Below are positions 17,999 to 26,387 of a stretch of 64,000 nucleotides of DNA, piece after piece. The stretch spans positions 62,001 through 126,000 of the forward strand of contig CAXXLC010000021.1 of the NCBI GenBank assembly GCA_963677345.2. Reading direction: 5' to 3'. The DNA comes from Saccharicrinis sp963677345. Its GTDB lineage: Bacteria; Bacteroidota; Bacteroidia; Bacteroidales; Marinilabiliaceae. Each line of letters opens with the position of its first letter. Positions within the stretch are counted from its first letter, which is position 1. A program made the position numbers and the translations under genes. Below the pieces are notes generated by a model, which searched no databases, had not been told where the DNA came from, and saw only the letters and a program-made list of their open reading frames with translations.

Positions 17999-19067
17999 TA
18001 TTATACTCCCACGCAAAAATTTTGATGTAATCATAAAAGAGGGGTTCTCTGATGGTATTACAGGTATTTTTGGTCCTAGTGGATCCGGAAAAACCTCTTT
18101 GCTCCAATCCATATCTGGTCTCGCTACTCCACAAAGCGGACGAATCACGATTGGAAGCAGAATTGTTTTTGATTCTGAAAAAAAGATTAATATACCTGTT
18201 AGCAAACGAAATATAGGTTACGTGTTCCAGGAAGGCAGATTGTTTCCACATATGACAGTAGAAAAAAATCTGCTTTACGGACTCAAAACAACTGGACACA
18301 AAAAAGTCAGCTTTGATGAAGTGGTAGAACTACTAAATCTTAGCCATTTGTTAAAAAGTAAGCCAGCTCAAATTTCAGGAGGAGAGCGACAAAGAACAGC
18401 ATTAGGACGATCTTTACTATCTTCTCCTGATATTTTGCTTCTCGACGAGCCGTTTTCGGCTGTAGATATGAGTCTTAGAAATCAGATATTACCTTTCATT
18501 ATCCGAATTCAACAAAAAGTAAAGATCCCAATACTAGTTGTCAGTCACGATCTGCCCGACATCTTAAAACTTACATCAACTATTTTTGTGGTTAAAAGGG
18601 GTAGCTGTATTGGCCATGGAGAATATTATGATTTATTAAAAGAAAAAGCAATCTCTGATATTTTTGGAGCAGGAAATATTGTAAACTCAATCGATATGAC
18701 TGTGTTAAATACAAATCCTGTTAGCGGACTTACAATACTCGGTTGGAAAAGTTCACGAAACGAGGTGTTAATTTCATGCGATAAGAGTAAAACAAACTAT
18801 CAGGAAGGACAAAAAATAAAAATCTTTATCAATGCAGATGACATTGCACTATCTTCTGAAAAATCAAACACAATATCTATTCAAAACCAGGTATATGGAA
18901 CAATTGATGAAATCATTAGCAAAGGGCCAACCTTACTTTGCATAATAGATGCTGGATTTAAGCTTGTAGTTGAAATCACGGCCGAATCTCAACGACGTAT
19001 GGGTATATACAAAGGCAGCAATATTTGGTGCTTGTTTAAATCAGTAGCTATTGATGTTGCAGGATAG
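17985..19067 (+). CDS. modC: Molybdate ABC transporter ATPase
   Basis: A 360-residue ATPase. Walker A GPSGSGKTS (about 30-38), signature ISGGERQRTALGRSLL, Walker B ILLLDEPFSAVD and H-loop VVSHDLPD are all intact. Residues from about 290 form the regulatory Mop/TOBE domain (NQVYGTIDEIISKGPTLL). The start lies inside modB. It powers molybdate import; the terminator at 19182-19214 probably closes the operon. Confidence 0.95.
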   Translation: MTEVDIILPRKNFDVIIKEGFSDGITGIFGPSGSGKTSLLQSISGLATPQSGRITIGSRIVFDSEKKINIPVSKRNIGYVFQEGRLFPHMTVEKNLLYGLKTTGHKKVSFDEVVELLNLSHLLKSKPAQISGGERQRTALGRSLLSSPDILLLDEPFSAVDMSLRNQILPFIIRIQQKVKIPILVVSHDLPDILKLTSTIFVVKRGSCIGHGEYYDLLKEKAISDIFGAGNIVNSIDMTVLNTNPVSGLTILGWKSSRNEVLISCDKSKTNYQEGQKIKIFINADDIALSSEKSNTISIQNQVYGTIDEIISKGPTLLCIIDAGFKLVVEITAESQRRMGIYKGSNIWCLFKSVAIDVAG

Positions 19068-19181
19068 TTAAAAACTCCTTTCATTACCCCATCATTGCGT
19101 ATCAAACACAAGTTGTATTGTAATCAAGAAACAAACACCCCGGGTTAAGTCCTTAAACCCTCAATATATTATATCCCGAAT

Positions 19182-19216
19182 AAAGGCTGCTTCATAATTC
19201 TATGGGCAGCCTTTTT
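19182..19216 (+). terminator. Rho-independent terminator after modC
   Basis: Perfect 9-bp stem AAAGGCTGC / GCAGCCTTT with a 15-base loop, followed by a T-rich run (CTTTTTCTT). It sits 115 bp after modC and 70 bp before the next gene. Confidence 0.8.
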
Positions 19217-19284
19217 CTTATTCTTCTTTTTATAATACGAAATATCTATCTTCGCTCCATTATTAATAAAGAATTCGATTCATT

Positions 19285-20238
19285 ATGAGAACATTAATTA
19301 CATTCAGCACTTGTATTCTGTTCCACTCACTACTTTATGCTCAGGACTACTTTAAGGTTGATAATAAAGTACAATCCTATTCCCACTCATACAGTAACAT
19401 AGATAAATTATCATATAAAATAAATCAGGACTTTAATACCCCGGAAGAAAAAGTAAGAGCCATTTATACCTGGATGGCATTACATATAAATTACGATGTA
19501 AAAACATATTTAAAAGGAACCAAACCTGTTAAATACACGTTTATAAACGAGGAAGAAAAACTACAAAAAGAAAAAGAGATTGAAGATAAATTGGCCAAAC
19601 AAACATTAAAAACACAGAAAGCTGTTTGTCATGGATATGCTACATTGTTCAAAACACTTTGTGAATTATCTGGTATTAAATGTGTATTAATCACAGGTAC
19701 ATCTAAAACCAGCACTTCTGATATTGGTAAAGAACCGACAAGAACAGACCATGCGTGGAATGCGGTAATGATTAACAATGAATGGAAACTTATTGATGTT
19801 ACATGGGGAGCAGGATACTTAAATGGGCAAAATATGCGATTTATTAAAGAGTATTCTGATGCTTACTTCTTTACTGAACCTAAGAAGTTTTTTTATAATC
19901 ATTTTCCGAATGATAAAAGATGGCTTTTAATAAAAAAAGACAGTAACGATTTTGCTGAATTACCTCTTTTCTACAGAACTTATTTAAGTTCAGGTATTGA
20001 TATTGTAAAACCAAATAAAGGAATTATAAAAGCAAAACGAGGAGGAACAATTGAATTTGTATTACGAAACAATGGAACAAAACCTATTGGATATATATTC
20101 AGCAATGAGAAAAATGGCAACGAAATAGAACCGGTAGTAAAAGGGAATCTATCTTATTATAAAATAAATGTAGGCTCAGGTTCATACTTAACAATTTATC
20201 TAAATCAAAATGCTTTGGTATCATATAAAATACAATAA
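19285..20238 (+). CDS. Secreted transglutaminase-like cysteine protease-fold protein
   Basis: A 317-residue protein with a signal peptide (ending LLYAQ). Residues about 45-190 form a transglutaminase-like core: TPEEKVRAIYTWMALHINYD, then KAVCHGYATLFKTLCELSGI with the catalytic Cys, then RTDHAWNAVMINNEWKLIDV with the His and the Asp. A C-terminal beta-rich region follows. Such Bacteroidetes proteins are probably periplasmic or outer-membrane peptidases or amidases; the substrate is unknown. Stand-alone gene. Confidence 0.85.
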   Translation: MRTLITFSTCILFHSLLYAQDYFKVDNKVQSYSHSYSNIDKLSYKINQDFNTPEEKVRAIYTWMALHINYDVKTYLKGTKPVKYTFINEEEKLQKEKEIEDKLAKQTLKTQKAVCHGYATLFKTLCELSGIKCVLITGTSKTSTSDIGKEPTRTDHAWNAVMINNEWKLIDVTWGAGYLNGQNMRFIKEYSDAYFFTEPKKFFYNHFPNDKRWLLIKKDSNDFAELPLFYRTYLSSGIDIVKPNKGIIKAKRGGTIEFVLRNNGTKPIGYIFSNEKNGNEIEPVVKGNLSYYKINVGSGSYLTIYLNQNALVSYKIQ

Positions 20239-20444
20239 ATCAACTATATTTTCATTTACCTCATGTCTTCCAACAAACTATTAACTAACTGATGATCCTT
20301 ATAAAAACCCAAAGACTGCATCTAAAAACTATCGACGAAAAAGATTAATGAAGAAATCATGAACAACAAAAGCAAAGTGTATGTTTATGAAATAAACAAT
20401 CATTAAATTAGATATTTATAAATCAGCTCTCTAATCACATAACC

Positions 20445-21212
20445 ATGAAATATATTTCAACAATTATATTGCTATCTATTTTCCCTTTAATTACATTTTC
20501 TCAAAATCAAACAGAAAAGATGGTTACCGACCGTCCTGATCAAACAGAATCATCATCTGTGGTTCCTTTAAAAGCATTGCAAATCGAAACCGGTTTTGTT
20601 TTTGAAAAAGACAATTCCTTCGGGAATGATTATTATTCATACTCCTATCCTACTACTTTGTTTCGTTATGGAATATTTAAGAATACCGAAATCAGGTTAG
20701 GATTTGATATTATGGGACAAAAAGTAAACAACGAAGAGCTAACCTTAGGTTTAGGTCCTTTATATATCGGTAATAAAACTAAAATTGTAGAAGAAGAAAA
20801 CTGTAGACCTGAAATTGCAATTTTAGGAGGTTTGTTTTTACCTTTTACGGCAAAAAAAGAATTTAAAACCAGATATACTGCTGCGGATTTTCGTTTGGCA
20901 TTTTCTCATACTCTAAATGAACTGTTCTCCGTAGGTTACAACTTTGGCATTCAATGGGATGGTGATAATCCTGCTCCGGGTTATTTTTACTCAGGTTCTT
21001 TAGGGATAGGGTTAACTAATGAATTTGGGGTATTTGCAGAATACCATGGAGTATTACCTGAGGCAGGAGACAAAGAACACCTTTTAGACACAGGAATAAC
21101 TTACCTTGTAAAACCAAATTTACAATTAGATTTTTCTTTTGGGATTGGTGTAAATGAAGAAGCCACTGATAATTTTATTGGCTTTGGTTTAAGTTATTTA
21201 ATAAGCAAATAA
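20445..21212 (+). CDS. Outer-membrane beta-barrel protein, Phenol_MetA_deg-like
   Basis: A 255-residue protein with a signal peptide (ending ITFSQ) and the motif MVTDRPDQTESSSVVPL that opens this family. The rest alternates amphipathic strands and ends in FIGFGLSYLISK, as expected for a beta-barrel. Members are annotated as putative transporters of aromatic compounds, but function is not established. Stand-alone gene with about 200 bp of AT-rich flank each side. Confidence 0.75.
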   Translation: MKYISTIILLSIFPLITFSQNQTEKMVTDRPDQTESSSVVPLKALQIETGFVFEKDNSFGNDYYSYSYPTTLFRYGIFKNTEIRLGFDIMGQKVNNEELTLGLGPLYIGNKTKIVEEENCRPEIAILGGLFLPFTAKKEFKTRYTAADFRLAFSHTLNELFSVGYNFGIQWDGDNPAPGYFYSGSLGIGLTNEFGVFAEYHGVLPEAGDKEHLLDTGITYLVKPNLQLDFSFGIGVNEEATDNFIGFGLSYLISK

Positions 21213-21433
21213 TCTCTTTTACTGTTATGTAATTTAACCATGCTCTTCCACTTCATCACACCAAGGTTTAAATGCTGATATTCAACAACATAAAAAACCA
21301 AAACAACAAACAATTGTTTTCAAAAAAAATTACAATAATTCATGTAAAAAAATAACTCAATTCGTTTTTTTAAATCAACTATTATTTACATTTGGTTTTT
21401 TAATATTCGTATTTAAGGTGCAAAAATAAACGC

Positions 21434-23401
21434 ATGAATATTTGTATACGCAAAGCCAAATCTGAGGATTTATCCTTCTTATATGATCTTGAAAAAGAAT
21501 CTTTTCCTCTTTTTCAACAAAACTCAAAACAGAGTTTAAAAAAAGGAATTAAAAGTTCATTTCAGGAAATTCTTGTTGCTGAAGTAAAAAACAAAAAGAA
21601 AACCAGCGTTGGATCTGTTGTTCTTTTCAAATACAAAAATACACTACGATTATATTCTATTGCTCTGTTAAGAGAGTTTCAAAATCAAGGTTTAGGAGAT
21701 TACCTTTTAAATCATGTTAAAGAATACGCAAATAGAAATAATTTTGAACGCATTATCCTTGAAGCTAGTGCTAATAACCATAATCTGATTGATTGGTACA
21801 AAGACAGAGGTTTTTATCAGAAAGATATTATTAAAGATTACTATTGCGAAGGTGAGGATGCAGTGAAGATGGAATTTAAAACGAACATTATTCCAAAATC
21901 AAAGAAAACGAATAACCTAATCGTAATTAATCAACCATTTAAATGGGATAACTCAAATATCAACGCTAATATAATTTCTGTAAAAGAGTATATTAACAAT
22001 CCACTATACCAAAATAGTAGCGACTTCAGAGTCTTTAACCTTTGTAGTTCATACAAATATCAAAGTTATGGATATTATGTTTCCTTGTTGGCTTCAGCCC
22101 GCGGACAAAGAATCATCCCTAGTATTGCAACTATTCGTGACTTCAGAATAATAAATGTAATTCAATCTGCTGCCTACGAAGTTGATGAAATTATTAATCA
22201 GTTACTAAGTAAACATGAAGAAAATTCATTTTCACTAAATATATACTTTGGTCAGACTACAGACAAAACCTATAATAATTTAGCAAATAAACTTTATCAG
22301 TTATTTGAAGCACCTTTATTCAAAGTAAATTTTATTAAACATGATAAATGGTTAATAAAAGACATTAAGATATTAACACTAAAGAATATACCGGAAGAAG
22401 AATCTGAATTACTATACTCCTTTGCGTCAAACTATTTTAATAAAAAAAGATATAACTTCCCTAAGTTAACCAACTATAAATACGATTTAGCGATTCTGGT
22501 TAATCCAAAAGAAGTAAATCCTCCTTCTAATCAGGAAGCTTTACAGCACATTAAAAAAGTAGCCAATAAAAAAGGTCTTTATGTTGAGTTTATCACAAAA
22601 AACGATGCAGATAAAATCAACGAGTTTGATGCCCTATTTATTCGGGAAACAACCAATGTTAATCACCACACATACGAGTTATCCCGTTTAGCTTATGCCG
22701 AAGGTTTAATTGTAATTGATGATCCATGGTCTATTTTAAGATGCTCAAACAAAATATATCAGAATGAGCTATTTAAAAAACATAAAATACGTACTCCCAA
22801 AACCATTGTATTAACTAAAAACCTATTTGAGGCCAAACAATTGGAGGACTTTAATTATCCTTTGGTTTTAAAGCAGCCTGACAGTGCATTTTCATTAGGC
22901 GTTATTAAAGTTACCAGCAAAGAGGAAGTACTGAAAGAATTACGAAAGCTATTTAAGATTTCCGATATGGTTATTTGTCAGGAGTTTCTGTATTCAGATT
23001 TCGACTGGCGAATTGGAATACTGGATAATAAGCCATTTTTTGCATGTAAGTATTATATGTCGAAAGACCATTGGCAAATATACAACTGGAATAGTGAAAG
23101 TGGTGAACAAGAAGGTGATTCAGAAACATTAAACGTTGAAGAAGTCCCTGAAAATGTAGTACAAACAGCATTAAAAGCAGCTTCATTAATTGGAGATGGC
23201 CTATACGGAGTAGATTTAAAACTTGTTGAAGACAAAGTTTATGTTGTTGAAGTAAACGATAATCCAAACCTTGATTACGGAATAGAGGATGTTATTTTAA
23301 AAGATCAATTATATGAAATTCTTATTGATTCAATCATTAATAGAATAGAAATTGCCAAAAACATACGTAAGATTAATTTTACAACCAATAAACTAAACTG
23401 A
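21434..23401 (+). CDS. GNAT acetyltransferase / RLAN / ATP-grasp (RimK-like) fusion
   Basis: A 655-residue three-domain protein. Residues about 1-150 are a GNAT fold (LREFQNQGLGDYLLNHVKEY is the acetyl-CoA loop, then NHNLIDWYKDRGFYQKD). Residues about 165-330 match the RimK-like ATP-grasp N-terminal (RLAN) domain (FRVFNLCSSYKYQSYGYYVS). Residues about 400-645 are an ATP-grasp ligase (NYPLVLKQPDSAFSLGVIKV, GLYGVDLKLVEDKVYVVEVN with the metal-binding DNPN). ATP-grasp enzymes of this type join an amino acid or peptide carboxylate to an amine. The acceptor is unknown; the fused acetyltransferase suggests an N-capped product. Confidence 0.88.
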   Translation: MNICIRKAKSEDLSFLYDLEKESFPLFQQNSKQSLKKGIKSSFQEILVAEVKNKKKTSVGSVVLFKYKNTLRLYSIALLREFQNQGLGDYLLNHVKEYANRNNFERIILEASANNHNLIDWYKDRGFYQKDIIKDYYCEGEDAVKMEFKTNIIPKSKKTNNLIVINQPFKWDNSNINANIISVKEYINNPLYQNSSDFRVFNLCSSYKYQSYGYYVSLLASARGQRIIPSIATIRDFRIINVIQSAAYEVDEIINQLLSKHEENSFSLNIYFGQTTDKTYNNLANKLYQLFEAPLFKVNFIKHDKWLIKDIKILTLKNIPEEESELLYSFASNYFNKKRYNFPKLTNYKYDLAILVNPKEVNPPSNQEALQHIKKVANKKGLYVEFITKNDADKINEFDALFIRETTNVNHHTYELSRLAYAEGLIVIDDPWSILRCSNKIYQNELFKKHKIRTPKTIVLTKNLFEAKQLEDFNYPLVLKQPDSAFSLGVIKVTSKEEVLKELRKLFKISDMVICQEFLYSDFDWRIGILDNKPFFACKYYMSKDHWQIYNWNSESGEQEGDSETLNVEEVPENVVQTALKAASLIGDGLYGVDLKLVEDKVYVVEVNDNPNLDYGIEDVILKDQLYEILIDSIINRIEIAKNIRKINFTTNKLN

Positions 23402-23435
23402 TTAATTAACATAAACGAATTTTTACTCCCACATT

Positions 23436-23909
23436 ATGAATATAAAGTTTCATTCAACTGTCCTTATTTGCAATAATCTTGATAAAATGAAATCTTTTTA
23501 TCAGGATATATTACTTCAGGAAATAGATGTTGATTTTGGGAATTGTGTTGTTTTAAGATGTGGATTATCCTTATAGAAACTGACAGAAGACAATCCATTA
23601 GCTAAAAAAATAGGCAGAACCTATCACCATAAAGGCAATAACAATCTGGAAATCTGTTTTGAAACTGAGGATCTAACAGAAGTGATTTATAATCTCAGCA
23701 AACTAGATATTCACTACATTCACAAAAAAACAGAAGAAAATTGGGGCCAGTTTACGATAAGGTTTTACGATCCCGAAAACAATATTATTGAAATTGGAGA
23801 ATCTATTCCTTGTTTTGTAAAACGATTCAATAAACAAGGGTTAAAGGTTGAAGAAATTTCTGAACGTACATCCGTACCTCTTGAAATGGTTAAAGAAATA
23901 TGCAAATAA
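23436..23909 (+). pseudogene. VOC-family gene interrupted by an in-frame stop
   Basis: The frame from ATG 23436 reads a typical VOC start (MNIKFHSTVLICNNLDKMKS, then FYQDILLQ) up to CGLSL, meets TAG at 23574-23576, and continues in the same frame as KLTEDNPLAKKIG, NNLEICFETEDL, FTIRFYDPENNIIEIGES to 23909. The position of the stop fits a tryptophan (GLSLW in relatives), so TGG to TAG is the simplest lesion. The C-terminal half (from 23682) could still be translated but would be half a VOC domain. Confidence 0.85.
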
Positions 23910-23954
23910 ATTGCAATTTTAACGATTGAGTTGTTTCTTTAATAAATACAAAAA

Positions 23955-24884
23955 ATGATTATGCGTATGAAACGAACTCGACTGGTTATTAGCCTCATTT
24001 TATTAGTAATACTTGTTGTAAGCAAAAATATTATGTCATTACTACATCAGCCTGAAATCTGGGATAGTTATTTCTTTATTACTTTAAAAAATGCATTAAT
24101 TATTGCCTGTATCTCATGGATTTCAATTGAAGTGGTAGGTATATTAAAATCAAGACTTTTAAAACGGTTTGATATTACAAGTGAGGATAACCTCAAATCC
24201 AGAAAACTATATACTCAAATAAACCTTCTTGAGAAAGTTGTTGTATTCATCATTATCATAACTTCAGTTGGATTAATACTTTTTTCCATTGATAGTATTA
24301 AAGAAATTGGAATTGGTATTTTTGCATCTGCCGGAGTTGTAGGTATTATAATCGGTTTATCTGCTCAAAAAATAATGGGAGCCCTTTTAGCCGGAATTCA
24401 AATCGCAATTACTCAACCTTTTAGAGTTGACGACGCAGTTGTTGTTGAAAATGAATGGGGTTGGATAGAAGAAATAAATCTAACCTATGTTGTGGTTCGC
24501 ATTTGGGATAAACGACGATTGGTATTGCCTTCAACATATTTCCTTGAGAAACCATTTCAAAACTGGACAAGAACTACAGCTGATATAATTGGAACTGTAT
24601 TTTTATATACTGATTATACTGTTCCGGTAGAGCCACTTAGAGAAGAGCTTACCCGTCTTTTAAATGGATGTGATTTATGGGACAAGAATGTAAATGTTCT
24701 TCAGGTTACAGATTCTACTCCCAAAACCATGGAGTTACGAATTCTTGTTAGTGCAAAAAACTCTCCTACAGCATGGGATTTAAGAGTTTATATCAGAGAA
24801 AAAATGATTGAATTTATTCAAAAAAATTATCCGGAAAGTTTACCTAGAACTAGAATTGAAATTGAAAAACAATTAACCCAATGA
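23955..24884 (+). CDS. Small-conductance mechanosensitive channel (MscS family)
   Basis: A 309-residue channel. Hydrophobic segments lie at about 10-28, 40-58 and 90-115, and the pore helix reads GIFASAGVVGIIIGLSAQKI (about 127-147). The MscS beta domain follows with FRVDDAVVVENEWGWIEEIN and RRLVLPSTYFLEKPFQNWTR. It opens under membrane tension and protects against osmotic downshock. Two nearby upstream ATGs (MIMRMK) leave the exact start open. Confidence 0.92.
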   Translation: MIMRMKRTRLVISLILLVILVVSKNIMSLLHQPEIWDSYFFITLKNALIIACISWISIEVVGILKSRLLKRFDITSEDNLKSRKLYTQINLLEKVVVFIIIITSVGLILFSIDSIKEIGIGIFASAGVVGIIIGLSAQKIMGALLAGIQIAITQPFRVDDAVVVENEWGWIEEINLTYVVVRIWDKRRLVLPSTYFLEKPFQNWTRTTADIIGTVFLYTDYTVPVEPLREELTRLLNGCDLWDKNVNVLQVTDSTPKTMELRILVSAKNSPTAWDLRVYIREKMIEFIQKNYPESLPRTRIEIEKQLTQ

Positions 24885-24938
24885 TTGAAATATCCACAGA
24901 CAAAGACAAACAATAAAATTAACTAGAAAATAATTTAA

Positions 24939-24986
24939 ATCGCTTGCGATATATTATTTTTCCACTATATTTGTATCGTGTACGAT
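24939..24986 (+). promoter_or_regulatory. Glutathione peroxidase promoter with two ATCG-N4-CGAT dyads
   Basis: CTTG (24943-24946) and TATATTTG (24966-24973) are 19 bp apart, a good Bacteroidetes -33/-7 pair. ATCGC-TT-GCGAT (24939-24950) covers the -33 box and ATCGT-GT-ACGAT (24975-24986) lies at the start-site region. They are 36 bp apart and look like operators, most simply for the MarR-type protein encoded after the peroxidase. Confidence 0.7.
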
Positions 24987-25028
24987 ATTTTCATTGTAGA
25001 TATATAAATAAAATAAATAAGAATCATC

Positions 25029-25511
25029 ATGTCGAACAACATTTATCAATTTTCAGCGACTAGTCTTCAAGGTAAAGAAATTAAATTGGAAGATTATAAA
25101 GGAAAAACTATATTAATAGTAAATACAGCAAGTAAATGCGGATTAACTCCGCAATACAAAGGCTTAGAAGAATTATATAAAAAATATAAAGACAAAGATT
25201 TCGTAATTCTTGGTTTCCCTTGCAATCAATTTGCGAATCAGGAACCCGGAGATGACAAGTCAATTTCGGAAGGTTGTCTTATTAATTACGGAGTAACATT
25301 CCCAATGTTCTCAAAAATAGATGTCAATGGCGACAATGCTCATCCTATTTATAAATATCTAAAAAATGAGCTTAAGGGAACCTTTGGAAATAAGATCAAA
25401 TGGAATTTCACTAAATTTCTTATTGATAAAAAAGGAATTCCTGTAAAAAGATTTTCACCTGTCACAAAACCAGAAAAAATTGAAAAATATATAGAAAAGC
25501 ATTTAAACTAG
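25029..25511 (+). CDS. Glutathione peroxidase (cysteine type)
   Basis: A 160-residue peroxidase. The active-site loop NTASKCGLTPQYKGLEELY has Cys (codon TGC) where selenoenzymes have Sec; GFPCNQFANQEPG supplies the glutamine and second Cys; WNFTKFLIDKKG supplies the tryptophan/asparagine. Cys-type enzymes usually take electrons from thioredoxin. It reduces hydroperoxides in the cytosol. The operator-flanked promoter upstream suggests induction by oxidants. Confidence 0.94.
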   Translation: MSNNIYQFSATSLQGKEIKLEDYKGKTILIVNTASKCGLTPQYKGLEELYKKYKDKDFVILGFPCNQFANQEPGDDKSISEGCLINYGVTFPMFSKIDVNGDNAHPIYKYLKNELKGTFGNKIKWNFTKFLIDKKGIPVKRFSPVTKPEKIEKYIEKHLN

Positions 25512-25533
25512 CTTCTGATTAACACCCAGAATC

Positions 25534-25587
25534 AAAGTCCCAAATGCAACTTACTCCCCAAGTAAAATCATTTTGGGACTTTTTTAT
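25534..25587 (+). terminator. Rho-independent terminator after the peroxidase gene
   Basis: Arms AAAGTCCCAAATG (25534-25546) and CATTTTGGGACTTT (25569-25582) pair with one bulge and are followed by TTTTATT. It separates the peroxidase from the MarR gene. Confidence 0.8.
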
Positions 25588-25673
25588 TATAATATCATTT
25601 TCTTAAACAAATAAAGTAACCGACCTTAAGACCAAAATACCTATTTTTGAATTATTGATATATTTATAAGAAT

Positions 25674-26114
25674 ATGAGTCACGATCCATTAAAATTAGAA
25701 AATCAACTATGTTTCCCGGTATATGCGGTATCAAGATTATTTACACGAGAATATCAACCATATCTTGATAAATTGAATATTACGTATCCTCAATATCTGG
25801 CATTAATGATATTATGGGAAAACGATGGCATAGGTGTTAACGAAATTGCGAAAAAGCTCATTTTGAATACAAATACGGTTACACCACTTCTAAAAAGAAT
25901 GGAATCACAAGGCTTACTTGTGAGACAACGTTCAAGTGAAGATGAAAGAAAAGTTATTGTTAAGCTTACTAAAAAAGGAAAAGACCTTAAAGAGCAAGCA
26001 CTCGAAATACCCAAAAGCCTCACTCATAAAATATTAAATTCCCCCTTAAGTCTTGACAACCTGATTGACCTAAAAAAGAATCTGGAAGCAATTATACAAC
26101 ATCTAACCAAATAA
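25674..26114 (+). CDS. MarR-family regulator (OhrR-like)
   Basis: A 146-residue winged-helix regulator. It has the OhrR-like opening LENQLCFPVYAVSRLFTREY with a Cys in the sensing position, the HTH GVNEIAKKLILNTNTVTPLL, and the wing RQRSSEDERKVIVKLTKKG. OhrR proteins sense organic hydroperoxides by oxidation of this Cys. Placement next to a glutathione peroxidase whose promoter carries paired dyads fits a peroxide-responsive repressor. Confidence 0.85.
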   Translation: MSHDPLKLENQLCFPVYAVSRLFTREYQPYLDKLNITYPQYLALMILWENDGIGVNEIAKKLILNTNTVTPLLKRMESQGLLVRQRSSEDERKVIVKLTKKGKDLKEQALEIPKSLTHKILNSPLSLDNLIDLKKNLEAIIQHLTK

Positions 26115-26115
26115 T

Positions 26116-26289
26116 ATGAATACCAAGCTCATCCCTAAATCAATTGAAATGATACAAAACCAAGATATACGATCATTCTTAATTAATAAGGGAGCTGAAT
26201 TCATAGAGTTTGTTGATATTTCTAGTCTATCCGAAAAACAAAATAAAGAAATTTCACGATTCTCGTATTCATTTCAATACTTGTTTTAA
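26116..26289 (+). pseudogene. Short remnant of a possible iron-sulfur (QueG-like) protein gene
   Basis: A 57-codon frame starting right after the MarR gene. It contains IRSFLINKGAEFIEFVDISS, which resembles the N-terminus of Bacteroidetes double-cluster reductases of the epoxyqueuosine-reductase type, then loses similarity and stops. Family assignment rests on recollection only. It could instead be a small gene of unknown function cotranscribed with marR. Confidence 0.35.
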
Positions 26290-26387
26290 CTGTTTTATGA
26301 TATATATTTTATGAATTCTAAAAACTTCACTTTAATTTTAGAATCCAATTAGCCACTCATAATTCCCTAAATCTATAATTTTTTATA

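Noticed and set aside
25117..25155. Selenocysteine glutathione peroxidase
   Set aside because: The active-site codon is TGC (Cys), not TGA.
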